From Parasporobacterium sp. (GTDB lineage: Bacteria; Bacillota; Clostridia; Lachnospirales; Lachnospiraceae): 41,634 nucleotides of DNA. This document shows positions 16,567 to 25,409 of this stretch, one piece after another. How positions within the stretch are numbered: position 1 is the stretch's first letter; every line of letters begins with the position of its first letter. A program made the position numbers and the translations under genes. Under the pieces are notes generated by a model. That model did not search any database, had not been told where the DNA came from, and was given only the letters and a program-made list of their open reading frames with translations. The DNA is taken from the NCBI GenBank assembly GCA_017459985.1, contig JAFUBX010000023.1, positions 1 to 41,634 on the forward strand. The letters are read 5' to 3'.

Positions 16567-16851
16567 ATGATCACAATTATTGCATCTTTTGAGCTGAAAC
16601 CGGAATGTGTGGAGACCTTTAAGGAACTGGCTGCGGAATGTATAGAAGGATCCCGCAGGGAAGAAGGCAATGCAGACTACAATCTGTATGTCAGCAAAAC
16701 CAGCAGCACCAGATTTTTCTTTATTGAGAACTGGAAGGACGAAAAAGCGATCGAACTGCATAATGCAACGCCGCATTTTCAGAAGTTCTCGGAAGGATTC
16801 GGACCGCTGCTGGCGGGAGAACCGACGGTAGAAGTGGTCGAGAAGGTCTGA
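16567..16851 (+). CDS. ABM-domain protein, putative quinol monooxygenase
   Basis: A 94-residue protein matching the antibiotic-biosynthesis-monooxygenase (ABM/YgiN) fold. It starts MITIIASFELKPECVETFKE, has a central GSRREEGNADYNLYV strand, and FFFIENWKDEKAIELHNATPHFQKF with the conserved E-x-W and H-x-x-x-x-H-F pattern. Full length for the family. YgiN-like members act on quinols or flavin-reduced aromatics without a bound cofactor, and other members have heme-related roles; the substrate here is unknown. AAAGGAGAG precedes the ATG. It lies 30 bp upstream of the YbaK gene and is likely in the same transcript, in a neighbourhood of flavodoxin and redox genes. Confidence 0.88.
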   Translation: MITIIASFELKPECVETFKELAAECIEGSRREEGNADYNLYVSKTSSTRFFFIENWKDEKAIELHNATPHFQKFSEGFGPLLAGEPTVEVVEKV

Positions 16852-16880
16852 GAAGTAAGTAAAAGAAACCAGGTTAGCAT

Positions 16881-17375
16881 ATGGCTAAAAATGAGGAAAA
16901 AACCAATGTCATGAGGGTCCTGGAACAGAAGAAGGTTCCTTATGTTCCCTATCATATTCCGCTCGATACTGCGGTAAGCGGCGAGGAGATGGCCCGGCTC
17001 ATGAACCAGGATCCGGAACAGGTATTCAAGACGCTGGTGACGGTGGGAAAGACCCGGAATCATTATGTGTTTGTGATTCCGGTGGGGCTGGAGCTGGATC
17101 TTCGGAAAGCTGCCAAAGCCGTAGGGGAGAAGAGCATTGAAATGATCCCGCAGAAAGAGCTGCTGCCGCTGACCGGCTATATCCACGGCGGATGCTCTCC
17201 GATCGGCATGAAGAAGTTTTTCACAACGACCATCGACCGGCATGCCGGAGCATTCCAAAGCATTATCTTCAGCGCCGGAAAGGTCGGATTTCAAGTGGAA
17301 GTCAGCCTTTTGGATCTTGCAAAGGTGATCCGGTATCAGACGGCAGATGTTACTGCAGATTCTGCCGGTGTGTAA
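16881..17375 (+). CDS. ybaK: YbaK/EbsC-type Cys-tRNA(Pro) deacylase
   Basis: A 164-residue protein of the usual YbaK length. Visible landmarks are NVMRVLEQKKVPYVPYHIP, then QVFKTLVTVGKTRNHYVFVIPVGLELDLRKAAKAVGEKSIEM (with the substrate-binding lysine of FKTL), GYIHGGCSPIGMKK and the C-terminal FSAGKVGFQVEVSLLDL. YbaK hydrolyses cysteine wrongly attached to tRNA-Pro, protecting translation. In clostridia it is often annotated as aminoacyl-tRNA deacylase. It sits between the ABM protein and flavodoxin genes, with short gaps (29 and 24 bp), consistent with an operon. Confidence 0.92.
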   Translation: MAKNEEKTNVMRVLEQKKVPYVPYHIPLDTAVSGEEMARLMNQDPEQVFKTLVTVGKTRNHYVFVIPVGLELDLRKAAKAVGEKSIEMIPQKELLPLTGYIHGGCSPIGMKKFFTTTIDRHAGAFQSIIFSAGKVGFQVEVSLLDLAKVIRYQTADVTADSAGV

Positions 17376-17399
17376 GAAAGAAGAGGAAGGAGCAGGGAA

Positions 17400-17918
17400 A
17401 TGGCAAAAAATCTGGTGATCTATTATTCCAGAAAAGGTCAGAATTATGTTAATGGCACTATCAAAAACCTTGAAAAGGGAAATACGCAGATCGTGGCGGA
17501 GTATATTAGGGATGCGGCAGGCGCGGATCTGTTTGAGCTGGAGACCGTGAAGGAATACAGTACGGATTACATGGTCTGTACAGAAGAAGCCCAGGAGGAA
17601 CTCCGGGCAAAGGCAAGGCCGGAACTGAAACAGTATCCCGGATCGGTTGCCGGATATGACAATATCGTGATTGCGGGCCCCTGCTGGTGGGGGACTTATC
17701 CGATGGCGGTTTTCTCCGCGCTGGACCGGCTGGACTTTACCGGCAAGAAGGTATTTCCTGTCATGACTCACGAAGGAAGCGGTCTTTCCGGGGCTGCCCA
17801 GTCTCTGAAAAAGTCCTGCAAAGGAGCCGTTGTCGGTTCCGGACTGGCGGTTCAGGGAGCCCGGGCGGCTGCGTCACAGAAGGAAGTCTCTGCGTGGGCC
17901 GTGAAGAATCTGAAGTAG
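17400..17918 (+). CDS. Flavodoxin
   Basis: A 172-residue FMN protein. The N-terminal strand LVIYYSRKGQNYVNG is an atypical phosphate loop: the Thr/Ser-rich GNT segment appears later, as KGNTQIVAEYI. GPCWWGTYPMAVFSALDRLDFTGKKVFPVMTHEGSGLSGAAQSLKKSC is the usual clostridial flavodoxin block with the W-W and FMN-edge THEGSG loop. It probably carries low-potential electrons to a partner reductase. GGAGCAGGG lies before the ATG. It is in the middle of the redox operon, immediately upstream of the DUF1847 protein. Confidence 0.92.
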   Translation: MAKNLVIYYSRKGQNYVNGTIKNLEKGNTQIVAEYIRDAAGADLFELETVKEYSTDYMVCTEEAQEELRAKARPELKQYPGSVAGYDNIVIAGPCWWGTYPMAVFSALDRLDFTGKKVFPVMTHEGSGLSGAAQSLKKSCKGAVVGSGLAVQGARAAASQKEVSAWAVKNLK

Positions 17919-17940
17919 CTGCAGACGGAAGGAATCAGGA

Positions 17941-18567
17941 ATGAATCTGAACAAAGAACAGCTGGGCTGTGCCGACTGCCGGGCGAAGGCATGCCAGAGC
18001 ATGAAGGGCAATTATCCTGCGTTCTGCCCGGGGCAGGACCTTCCGGAGGAAGTACTGTCCGCAGCCATGAAGGAATATGAAGATCCGCAGATCCGCAGAG
18101 TTACCATCGCGGCGGCGGAGACGGAATCCGAGAATTACTGCCGGATGACCCGGGCGGAGGAAACGATGGAATTTGCCCGCAAGATCGGAGCGAAACGGAT
18201 CGGGATCGCCCATTGTGTGGGCCTTCTGGAGGAGAGCGGCATCATGGCGAAGATCCTGAGAAAAAACGGATTCGAGGTCATCTCCATTTCCTGTAAATGC
18301 GGGGAACAGAAAAAGGCGGACGTGGGGATTTCTCCGGCCTGCCATAATACCGGGGTCAATATGTGCAACCCGATCCTGCAGGCGAAATATCTCAACTCCA
18401 GGAAAACCGATCTGAACGTGCTGATCGGACTCTGCGTCGGCCATGACAGTCTGTTCTACAAATACTCGGAAGCCCTGGTCACGACCCTGGTCTCCAAAGA
18501 CCGTGTTCTGGCCCACAATCCCGTGGGGGCTTTATATCAGGCGGACAAATATCTGCATCTGATCTGA
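17941..18567 (+). CDS. DUF1847 cysteine-rich metal-binding protein
   Basis: A 208-residue protein with CADCRAKACQ near its start, then NYCRMTRAEETMEFARKIGAKRIGIAHCVGLLEES. Next come ISCKCGEQKKADVGISPACHNTGVNMCNPILQAKYLN and IGLCVGHDSLFYKYSEALVTTLVSKDRVLAHNPVGALY. These are the hallmarks of DUF1847, a family of anaerobes with around ten conserved Cys and His residues, likely metal- or cluster-binding. No biochemical role is established. AAGGAATCAGG precedes the ATG, and the gap to the flavodoxin is 22 bp, so the two are probably co-translated partners (inference). Confidence 0.9.
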   Translation: MNLNKEQLGCADCRAKACQSMKGNYPAFCPGQDLPEEVLSAAMKEYEDPQIRRVTIAAAETESENYCRMTRAEETMEFARKIGAKRIGIAHCVGLLEESGIMAKILRKNGFEVISISCKCGEQKKADVGISPACHNTGVNMCNPILQAKYLNSRKTDLNVLIGLCVGHDSLFYKYSEALVTTLVSKDRVLAHNPVGALYQADKYLHLI

Positions 18568-18602
18568 AGTCCCATGAAGCATTTAAATAATAGGAGAGAA
18601 AA

Positions 18603-19802
18603 ATGGAACCCTTCAGATATTATGCACCCACTGAGGTGATTTTCGGAAAAGATACGGAGAACCGGACGGGAGAGATCGCCCGCCGGTATGGACAGAAAGC
18701 CCTTCTGGTGTTCGGAAAGGACAGTGTGAGGAAGAGCGGCCTTCTGGACAGGGTCGAACGGTCCCTGAAACAGGCACAGGTCTCTTATCAGGAATTCGGA
18801 GGGGCGCAGCCCAATCCCACCCTGGCCCATGCCCGGGAGGGGGTCCGGGCGGCTGTTGCCTTCGGCGCGGATCTGATCATCGGGATCGGAGGCGGAAGCA
18901 GCATTGATACTGCCAAGGCGATTGCCCACGGAGCCGCCAACTCCGGAGAGGATCTGTGGGAGATCTGGACCAGAAAGGTGCCCCTTACGAAATCCCTTCC
19001 GGTAGGTGCAGTTCTGACGATACCGGCAGCGGGAAGCGAGATGAGCGATTCCGCGGTTCTGACCAATGAAGAGATCGGGAAGAAATCCGGGATCAATACG
19101 GATTTTAACAGGTGCCGGTTTGCCATCATGAATCCGGAGCTGGGAAAGACCCTGCCCGTTTATCAGCTGGCCGCCGGTGTTGCGGATATCATGATGCATA
19201 CCATGGAACGGTATTTCATTCCGGACAGCAGCTGCGATCTGACCGATGAGATTGCGGAGGGCCTTTTAAGGTCCGTGATCCGGAACGGAGCGGCTCTCGT
19301 CAAAGATCCGGCTGATCTTAAGGCCATGGGCGAGATCTTCTGGGCCTCCAGCCTGTCCCATAACAATCTGACCGAGTGCGGACGGGGAAAGGATTTTTCG
19401 GTACACAAACTGGGGCATGCCCTGTCAGCCCGCTATGGGGTGACCCATGGGGCTTCCCTTTCCGCGGTCTGGGGAGCCTGGGCAAAGCATTTGTATCAGG
19501 AAGCGATTCCGAGGTTTTCCAGGTATGCCAGAACTGTCTGGGAGGTCAGGGAATCTGACGAAACAGCGGCTGCCGAAGAAGGGATCCGAAGAACCGTGGC
19601 ATTTTTCCGGGAGATCAAAATGCCCGTCTGCCTGAAGGATCTGGGGATTGAACCGACGGAAGAGGAGATCCGTCTGCTTTCCCTGGATGCTACGATGCAG
19701 AATACCGTCCGGCTGTCCCGGATCCATCCGCTGGATGCGGATGCGGTCGCGGAAATCTACCGGGATGCTTTGGAAGGAGATCAGATCTATGGCATGGTAT
19801 GA
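18603..19802 (+). CDS. Iron-containing alcohol dehydrogenase (butanol-dehydrogenase type)
   Basis: A 399-residue group III alcohol dehydrogenase. The NAD(P) site is in the N-terminal half (LIIGIGGGSSIDTAKAIAHG). The metal ligands are all present: D195 and H199 in ADIMMHTMERYF, H268 in SVHKLGHAL and H282 in VTHGASLSAVWG, with the usual extra H272. It reversibly reduces aldehydes with NAD(P)H in the cytoplasm. AGGAGAG lies just upstream of the ATG. Its last 14 bp overlap the start of the amylase gene, so expression of the two is coupled and this fermentative enzyme is tied to a glycogen/starch-type operon. Confidence 0.95.
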   Translation: MEPFRYYAPTEVIFGKDTENRTGEIARRYGQKALLVFGKDSVRKSGLLDRVERSLKQAQVSYQEFGGAQPNPTLAHAREGVRAAVAFGADLIIGIGGGSSIDTAKAIAHGAANSGEDLWEIWTRKVPLTKSLPVGAVLTIPAAGSEMSDSAVLTNEEIGKKSGINTDFNRCRFAIMNPELGKTLPVYQLAAGVADIMMHTMERYFIPDSSCDLTDEIAEGLLRSVIRNGAALVKDPADLKAMGEIFWASSLSHNNLTECGRGKDFSVHKLGHALSARYGVTHGASLSAVWGAWAKHLYQEAIPRFSRYARTVWEVRESDETAAAEEGIRRTVAFFREIKMPVCLKDLGIEPTEEEIRLLSLDATMQNTVRLSRIHPLDADAVAEIYRDALEGDQIYGMV

Positions 19803-21429
19803 AGAAGCTGTTTTCTATCATATCTATCCGCTGGGGCTGACAGGAGCCCCACAGAAGAATGACTATCAGGAGCCGGTTCACCGCCTGAAGACCCTGATCC
19901 CCTGGATCGGGCATATCAAGGAGTTGGGATGTTCCGGTTTATATATCGGTCCGCTGTTTGAGTCGGTGGGACATGGCTATGAAACCACGGATTACCGGAG
20001 GGTGGACTCCCGGCTCGGGACCAATGAGGATCTCCGGGAGTTTGTCGGGCTTTGCCACGAAGCCGGGATCCGCGTGATCCTGGACGGAGTGTTCAATCAT
20101 ACCGGGCGGGATTTTTTCGCCTTCCGGGACATTCTGCAGAACAGGGAATCCAGCCGGTATCTGGATTGGTACTGTCATGTGAATTTCTCCGGAAATACCG
20201 AGTACAACGATGGATTCTCCTATGACAACTGGGGCGGTTTTCCGCTTCTGGCGAAGTTGAATCTCAGAAATCCCCAGGTCCGGGATTACCTTCTGGACAC
20301 GGTCCGGTTCTGGGTCTCGGAATTTGACATTGACGGTCTCCGGCTGGATGCGGCGGATGTGCTGGATTTTGATTTTATGCGAAGCCTCAGAGCCCTGGCG
20401 GAGGAGATCCGGCCGGACTTCTGGCTGATGGGAGAGGTGATCCACGGGGAATATTCCCGCTGGGTCAATGAAAGGACGCTGCATTCGGTCACGAATTACC
20501 ATCTGCATAAAGCATTGTACAGCGCCCACAACGACCATAATTACTTTGAGATTGCCCATACAGTCCGGAGGCAGATGGATATGGGGATCGGAAACAATGG
20601 GGTGCGGCTCTACAGCTTCGTGGACAACCACGATGTGGAACGGATCCATACGAAATTGCGGAATAAAGCCCATTTCCTGCCGGTTCATGTGCTATTGTAT
20701 ACGTTGCCGGGGATCCCGTCCGTCTATTACGGGTCGGAATTCGGGATCGAAGGGAAAAAGGAACGGTTTTCGGATGCCTCTCTCCGGCCCTGCCTGGATC
20801 TGGAAGATTTGAGGAGAACGGGCGGTGCCTGTCTGGAGCTGATCACGGCTCTGGGGCGGATCCATCAGAATGAACCGGCTTTGTGGTATGGAGATTACCG
20901 GGAACTGTATCTGACGACGGCTGCCTATGCATTTTCCAGAGGGGATCTGCTCATTACCGTCAATAATGGAACTGACCGGGCGGTTTTCGATCTGCAGGCA
21001 GACGGATCCTATCGGGGAGCTCTTAGCGGCAGAACCGCAGACTCCCGGGACGGGAAGCTGCATCTGGAGATCGAAGGTTCCGGCGGTGAGATCTGGATCC
21101 CGGAGGGAAAGGAAAGAGCCGTGTATCAGCCGGTTACAGGCCCTATGGCGGGTGCCGCTGCCGGAACTGATGCATCTGCCGATACCGATGTGCCGGCAGG
21201 TGCGGGACGCAGAGAATCGCAGCCGGTGATACCAGAGAGCGCAGGGCAGCCGCTTCCGAAAAGAGCGCAGACACCGAAACCCTATGAAGAGATGAGCATC
21301 GAGGAGCTTCAGGCGGAGATCCTTGCCAAGATGGCCGCCAACGGTCCTGTAACCGACCGGATGAAACAGGATGTCCTGGAAAACATTTATCCGAATTCCC
21401 TGCTGAACTGGGTAAAAAGTTTCAGATAA
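19789..21429 (+). CDS. GH13 alpha-amylase-family glycosidase with C-terminal extension
   Basis: The start ATG 19789 (MAWYEEAVFYHIYPLG) has AAGGAG at 19774-19779 and lies inside the end of the dehydrogenase gene. The 546-residue protein is cytoplasmic (no signal). The GH13 catalytic residues are D187 (nucleophile, DGLRLDAAD), E216 (acid/base, LMGEVIHG) and D282 (FVDNHDVER); region I is GVFNHTG. After a domain-C-like beta region, residues ~447-503 form an Ala/Gly/Pro linker, and residues ~504-546 form a helical tail beginning PYEEMSIEELQAEIL. The tail is unusual and could mediate protein contacts. The neighbouring glycogen synthase suggests trimming or mobilising stored alpha-glucan. Confidence 0.93.
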   Translation: MAWYEEAVFYHIYPLGLTGAPQKNDYQEPVHRLKTLIPWIGHIKELGCSGLYIGPLFESVGHGYETTDYRRVDSRLGTNEDLREFVGLCHEAGIRVILDGVFNHTGRDFFAFRDILQNRESSRYLDWYCHVNFSGNTEYNDGFSYDNWGGFPLLAKLNLRNPQVRDYLLDTVRFWVSEFDIDGLRLDAADVLDFDFMRSLRALAEEIRPDFWLMGEVIHGEYSRWVNERTLHSVTNYHLHKALYSAHNDHNYFEIAHTVRRQMDMGIGNNGVRLYSFVDNHDVERIHTKLRNKAHFLPVHVLLYTLPGIPSVYYGSEFGIEGKKERFSDASLRPCLDLEDLRRTGGACLELITALGRIHQNEPALWYGDYRELYLTTAAYAFSRGDLLITVNNGTDRAVFDLQADGSYRGALSGRTADSRDGKLHLEIEGSGGEIWIPEGKERAVYQPVTGPMAGAAAGTDASADTDVPAGAGRRESQPVIPESAGQPLPKRAQTPKPYEEMSIEELQAEILAKMAANGPVTDRMKQDVLENIYPNSLLNWVKSFR

Positions 21430-21476
21430 TCAATAAAAAAAGGTAGATCAAACAAGAGAGTATGGGGGGAGATCAT

Positions 21477-23186
21477 ATGCCGAAAAAGAAAGTACAAACC
21501 GAAACGACGACCAAACCGAAAGCCCGGACTCCTGAGGAGCCGGAAAAGGAAGTAAAACCGAAGGCTGCCGCTTCAAAGAAGGCCGCGCCGAAGAAGGCTG
21601 AGTCGGTTCAGAAGAAGAAGGCGCCGAAGAAAGCTGCCACTCCGAAGAAAGCCGCACCGGCGCCGCAGGAGGAGAAGGTGCCGGAGCTGACGGTGGAAGA
21701 GTTCCCGCAGCTTCCGGAGCAGATCCTGCCGCAGCCCCGCAGAAGCATTGCCTTCATCGGTTCCGAATGCTATCCCTTTGTAAAGACCGGAGGGCTGGGC
21801 GATGTGATGTATGCGCTTCCGAGATCCCTGATCAGACAGAACTGCGATGTCAAGGTGATCCTTCCGCGGTACAAATGTATTCCCTGGGAGTACCAGGAGA
21901 AGATGGTGTACCGGGGCGAATTCACCATGAACCTGTGCAGCGACGGACGGTCCTTCTACGTGGGGATCATGGAATATGTATGGGACGGCGTTGTTTATGA
22001 TTTTATTGACAACGAGGAGTTTTTCAGCTCCGGGAATCCTTATGTGAATCTGATCGATGATATTCCGAAATTCTGCTTTTTCTCCAAAGCGGCTCTGGCA
22101 GCCCTGAATTATATGGACTGGGTTCCGGACATCATCCATTGCCATGACTGGCAGGCGGCCCTGGTTCCGGTCTATCTGAGGACCCTGTTCGAAGGAACTC
22201 CGGTGGCAAGCGCAAAGGTCATGCTGACGATTCATAATCTCCGTTTCCAGGGGATCTACAATATTCCGACGATCAGGTACTGGTCCGGTCTGCCAGATTA
22301 TGTATTCAATAAAGATGCCCTGAAACAGGGATATGAAGATGCCAACATGATGAAGGGCGGCATCACCTATGCAAATATGGTGACCACCGTAAGCTACACT
22401 TATGCCGGAGAGATCCAGTCTCCGTTCTACGGGGAGAACCTGGATGCCCATCTGAGATATCATTCCGGGAAACTGCGGGGGATTGTAAACGGGATTGACT
22501 ACGGGACATGGAACAGCTATACCGATTCCATGCTGGCCGCGCCTTATGATATCACCAATGTTCTGCAGAAAAAGAAGGAGAATAAAAGAGCCCTTCAGGA
22601 ACAGCTGGGACTTGTGCAGGATGATCATGTCTTCGTGATCGGTCTGATTTCCCGGCTTACAGACCAGAAAGGACTGGATCTTGTGAACGAGATCCTGCCG
22701 TCGCTGATCGACGGGCATACCCAGGTGGTGATCCTGGGAACCGGAGACTGGAGATATGAAAATTCCTTCCGGTATTTTGAGATCGTATACAAGGGAAGTG
22801 TCTGCTCCAATATCATGTATGACGAAGGAAGAGCACACAGGATCTACGCCGGGGCGGACGCGCTGTTGGTCCCGTCGTTATTTGAGCCCTGCGGACTGAC
22901 CCAGCTGACCGCCATGCATTACGGAACGATCCCGATCGTCAGGGAGACCGGCGGATTGCGGGATACGGTTCAGCCCTACAATCAGTTCAGCAATGACGGA
23001 AACGGCTTCACCTTTGACCGGTATGACCCGGGCCTTTTGCTGGATGCCATCAACCGCGCCAAGACGCTGTATTTTACCAACCGCTGGTGCTGGGACGAGA
23101 TGGTGCAGCGGGATATGGACAAGGATGTTTCCTGGGACAATTCCGCCAGACAGTACCGGGATCTGTATCTGGAACTAAAACCGTAA
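21477..23186 (+). CDS. glgA: Glycogen synthase (GT5) with lysine/alanine-rich N-terminal tail
   Basis: ATG 21477 is chosen because GGGGGGA lies at 21464-21470, which would be inside the gene if ATG 21462 were used. The first ~83 residues are a polycationic, histone-H1-like tail made of KKA, PKKA and AAP repeats; there is no such tail in ordinary GlgA. From residue ~84 the GT5 domain starts with RRSIAFIGSECYPFVKTGGLGDV, containing the K-x-G-G-L ADP-glucose motif (K103). The C-terminal GT-B half has RLTDQKGLDLV and LLVPSLFEPCGLTQL-x-A-M-x-Y-G-T-I-P. It elongates alpha-1,4-glucan from ADP-glucose. It is 47 bp downstream of the amylase gene. The rest of the glg cluster (glgB, glgC, glgD, glgP) is not in this window. 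Confidence 0.95.
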   Translation: MPKKKVQTETTTKPKARTPEEPEKEVKPKAAASKKAAPKKAESVQKKKAPKKAATPKKAAPAPQEEKVPELTVEEFPQLPEQILPQPRRSIAFIGSECYPFVKTGGLGDVMYALPRSLIRQNCDVKVILPRYKCIPWEYQEKMVYRGEFTMNLCSDGRSFYVGIMEYVWDGVVYDFIDNEEFFSSGNPYVNLIDDIPKFCFFSKAALAALNYMDWVPDIIHCHDWQAALVPVYLRTLFEGTPVASAKVMLTIHNLRFQGIYNIPTIRYWSGLPDYVFNKDALKQGYEDANMMKGGITYANMVTTVSYTYAGEIQSPFYGENLDAHLRYHSGKLRGIVNGIDYGTWNSYTDSMLAAPYDITNVLQKKKENKRALQEQLGLVQDDHVFVIGLISRLTDQKGLDLVNEILPSLIDGHTQVVILGTGDWRYENSFRYFEIVYKGSVCSNIMYDEGRAHRIYAGADALLVPSLFEPCGLTQLTAMHYGTIPIVRETGGLRDTVQPYNQFSNDGNGFTFDRYDPGLLLDAINRAKTLYFTNRWCWDEMVQRDMDKDVSWDNSARQYRDLYLELKP

Positions 23187-23223
23187 TATTCTGCCAATGA
23201 GTTTTGTATGTCAGGAGGTATTT

Positions 23224-25254
23224 ATGAGCGAGAGAAATCCTTATTTTCCCCATTTGTTCAGTCCGATCAAAGTAGGGACCAAGACAATCAAAAACCGGAT
23301 CGAGGCGGCGCCGGCTCTGTTTGCGTTTCTTCATTATATTGAGGCGCCGGCCTTTCATTATTACGGGCCGGGACCGGAACGGGCGTTCCGGATGCTGGAG
23401 GCCAAAGCAGCCGGCGGTGCGGGAAGCGTGGTGCTTGGAGAGCTGAGTCCGAACCATACGTACTGCAAGAGATTTCCCTTTGAGCCGGATATCGATTTTA
23501 CCAGCCGGGACGACGAGATCTTTCAGATCACAAAGAAAACCGCGGAAATGATCAAAAGCTACGGAGCCCTTCCTATTGGAGAGCTGCTGTCTACCGGAGA
23601 GATCAAGACGAATATCGGTGATGGCATTAACCCCAAGGGCCCCTCTGCCAAGATCCTGGAGGACGGGACCCAGCTGGATGCATTTACCAAAGAAGAAATC
23701 GCAGAGCATATTCAGGAACATGTTACCGCCTGTCAGTGGTTCCGGGATGCGGGATGGGAAGGAGTACTGATTCATTGCGGCCACGGCTGGCTGCCGGCTC
23801 AGTTCCTTTCTCCGATGTACAATCACCGGGAGGATGAATACGGCGGATCCTTTGAAAACAGAGCACGATTTACCATCGAGTTGCTGAAGGCAGTCCGGGA
23901 AGCCATGGGACCGGATTTTCTGATCGAGATCCGTGTCAGCAGTTCCGAACATCTGAAGGGCGGACTGGAACTGGAAGATGCGATCCGTTACTGTAAGATG
24001 TGCGAGCCTTATATCGATCTGATCCATGTTTCCTGCGGACATTATCTGAGTTCCTCCAGAAGCTGGGAGTTTACCACCGCTTATGCACCTCACGGGGCCA
24101 ATATTGAAAACGCAGCGGTGATCAAACAGAATGTGTCGGTTCCGGTCTGTGTGGTGGGCGGCATCAACTCCCCGGAGCAGGCGGAAGAAGCCATCGCTTC
24201 CGGAAAAGTGGACATGGTGTCGATGGGAAGGCAGTTCTTTGCGGATCCTGCATTTCCGAACAAAGCCGCTTCCGGCCATGCGGATGAGATCCGCCGGTGC
24301 TTAAGATGCGGCAGATGTTATCCGGGACCTGCCGGCGAGCATGAAACGGAGATCTGGACGATCAAATACCCGCCGCTGGATTCCTGTACCATTAATCCGG
24401 ATACGGTCTGGCCGGCGTCACACCACAAGGTTCTGCCGGAACTGATGCCGAAGCCGCAGGCCAGCCGGAAGGTCCTGATCATCGGCGGCGGCTGCGGAGG
24501 CCTGCAGGCAGCCATCACTGCGGCAGATAGGGGACATCAGGTGATCCTGTGCGAGAAGGAAAGCGTTTTGGGCGGAGTGCTCAATTTCACCGATCACACA
24601 GACCATAAAGTGGATATCCGCAATTTCAAGGATCTGCTGATCCGGGAAGTGGAAAAACGTCCGGTGGAGGTGCGGCTGAATTGTGAGGTTACTCCGCAGA
24701 TGATCGAGGAAATCCGTCCGGAGGCGGTGATCCTCGCAGCCGGATCTGATGATCTGATTCTGCCGATCGACGGAATCGAGCATGCGGTTCCGGCCATGGA
24801 TGTTTATGCCGCAGATTTCGAAAACCTCGGAAAGAGCGTAATCGTTCTGGGCGGCGGCCTGGTGGGCTGTGAAGCCGCCTGCGACTATATCGACCACGGG
24901 CGGGAAGTGACCATTGTGGAGATGGCGCCTTGTCTGATGCCGAGCATCACAGGCCTGTACCGTACTGCCGTACATGATTTCATTGACCAGAAAGGCGGAA
25001 AATACGAAGTCGGCGCTACGGTCCGGAAAGTCGGAAAAGACTTCGTGATCGCCGAGCGGGACGGAAAAGAAATCGAACTGAAGGCGGATACTGTTGTCAA
25101 TGCCATGGGCCGGAAAGCCCATGATACCAGTGCCCTGAAGGCAGCCGTTGATGCTGCCGGGATCCCTGTCTGGGTGATCGGTGACTCTGTCAAAGCCCGC
25201 CAGATCGGAGACGCCGTGCGGGAAGGCTGGACCGCCGCGATGGAGATTGTCTGA
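23224..25254 (+). CDS. Old-yellow-enzyme/2,4-dienoyl-CoA-reductase-like flavin and Fe-S oxidoreductase
   Basis: ATG 23224 follows AGGAGG (23212-23217); protein of 676 residues. Residues 1-350 form an FMN TIM barrel (FSPIKVGTKTIKNRIEAAPA; IHCGHGWLPAQFLSPMYNHREDEYGGSFENRARF). A cysteine cluster for [4Fe-4S] follows: C359, C362, C365 and C388. The C-terminal half is an FAD/NAD(P) pyridine-nucleotide fold (VLIIGGGCGGLQAA; VIVLGGGLVGCEAA; final VIGDSV). The architecture matches DCR, BaiCD and BaiH, which reduce enoates or enoyl-CoA. Cluster spacing (C-x2-C-x2-C-x22-C) differs from DCR (x2, x3, x11). Substrate unknown. It is last in the co-directional run and is followed by a good terminator. Confidence 0.9.
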   Translation: MSERNPYFPHLFSPIKVGTKTIKNRIEAAPALFAFLHYIEAPAFHYYGPGPERAFRMLEAKAAGGAGSVVLGELSPNHTYCKRFPFEPDIDFTSRDDEIFQITKKTAEMIKSYGALPIGELLSTGEIKTNIGDGINPKGPSAKILEDGTQLDAFTKEEIAEHIQEHVTACQWFRDAGWEGVLIHCGHGWLPAQFLSPMYNHREDEYGGSFENRARFTIELLKAVREAMGPDFLIEIRVSSSEHLKGGLELEDAIRYCKMCEPYIDLIHVSCGHYLSSSRSWEFTTAYAPHGANIENAAVIKQNVSVPVCVVGGINSPEQAEEAIASGKVDMVSMGRQFFADPAFPNKAASGHADEIRRCLRCGRCYPGPAGEHETEIWTIKYPPLDSCTINPDTVWPASHHKVLPELMPKPQASRKVLIIGGGCGGLQAAITAADRGHQVILCEKESVLGGVLNFTDHTDHKVDIRNFKDLLIREVEKRPVEVRLNCEVTPQMIEEIRPEAVILAAGSDDLILPIDGIEHAVPAMDVYAADFENLGKSVIVLGGGLVGCEAACDYIDHGREVTIVEMAPCLMPSITGLYRTAVHDFIDQKGGKYEVGATVRKVGKDFVIAERDGKEIELKADTVVNAMGRKAHDTSALKAAVDAAGIPVWVIGDSVKARQIGDAVREGWTAAMEIV

Positions 25255-25326
25255 TCTTCTGTCCTGTGATCGCCTGATTCTCCGTTATGGGGTGTCTGAT
25301 CCATCAGGTCTGTAAAATGGAAACCA

Positions 25327-25356
25327 GGGGCTATCGCCGGATGTGATAGCCCCTTT
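25327..25356 (+). terminator. Intrinsic terminator of the 16.4-25.3 kb gene run
   Basis: GGGGCTATC (25327-25335) pairs with GATAGCCCC (25345-25353), followed by TTT. Nine perfect base pairs. Confidence 0.85.
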
Positions 25357-25375
25357 AATAATATCTCTCAGCCGA

Positions 25376-25403
25376 TTGACACAATCTTTTTCCCGGTTAT
25401 AAT
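25376..25403 (+). promoter_or_regulatory. Consensus sigma-A promoter for a candidate small RNA
   Basis: TTGACA (25376-25381), a 16-bp spacer and TATAAT (25398-25403). Both hexamers are exact. No protein-coding start with a ribosome binding site follows within 600 bp. Confidence 0.75.
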
Positions 25404-25409
25404 AAAGAT

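Noticed and set aside
19648-19788. Extended amylase start upstream of 19789
   Set aside because: It would lie within the dehydrogenase gene, in a frame with no signature; MAWYEEAVFYHIYP is the normal family N-terminus.
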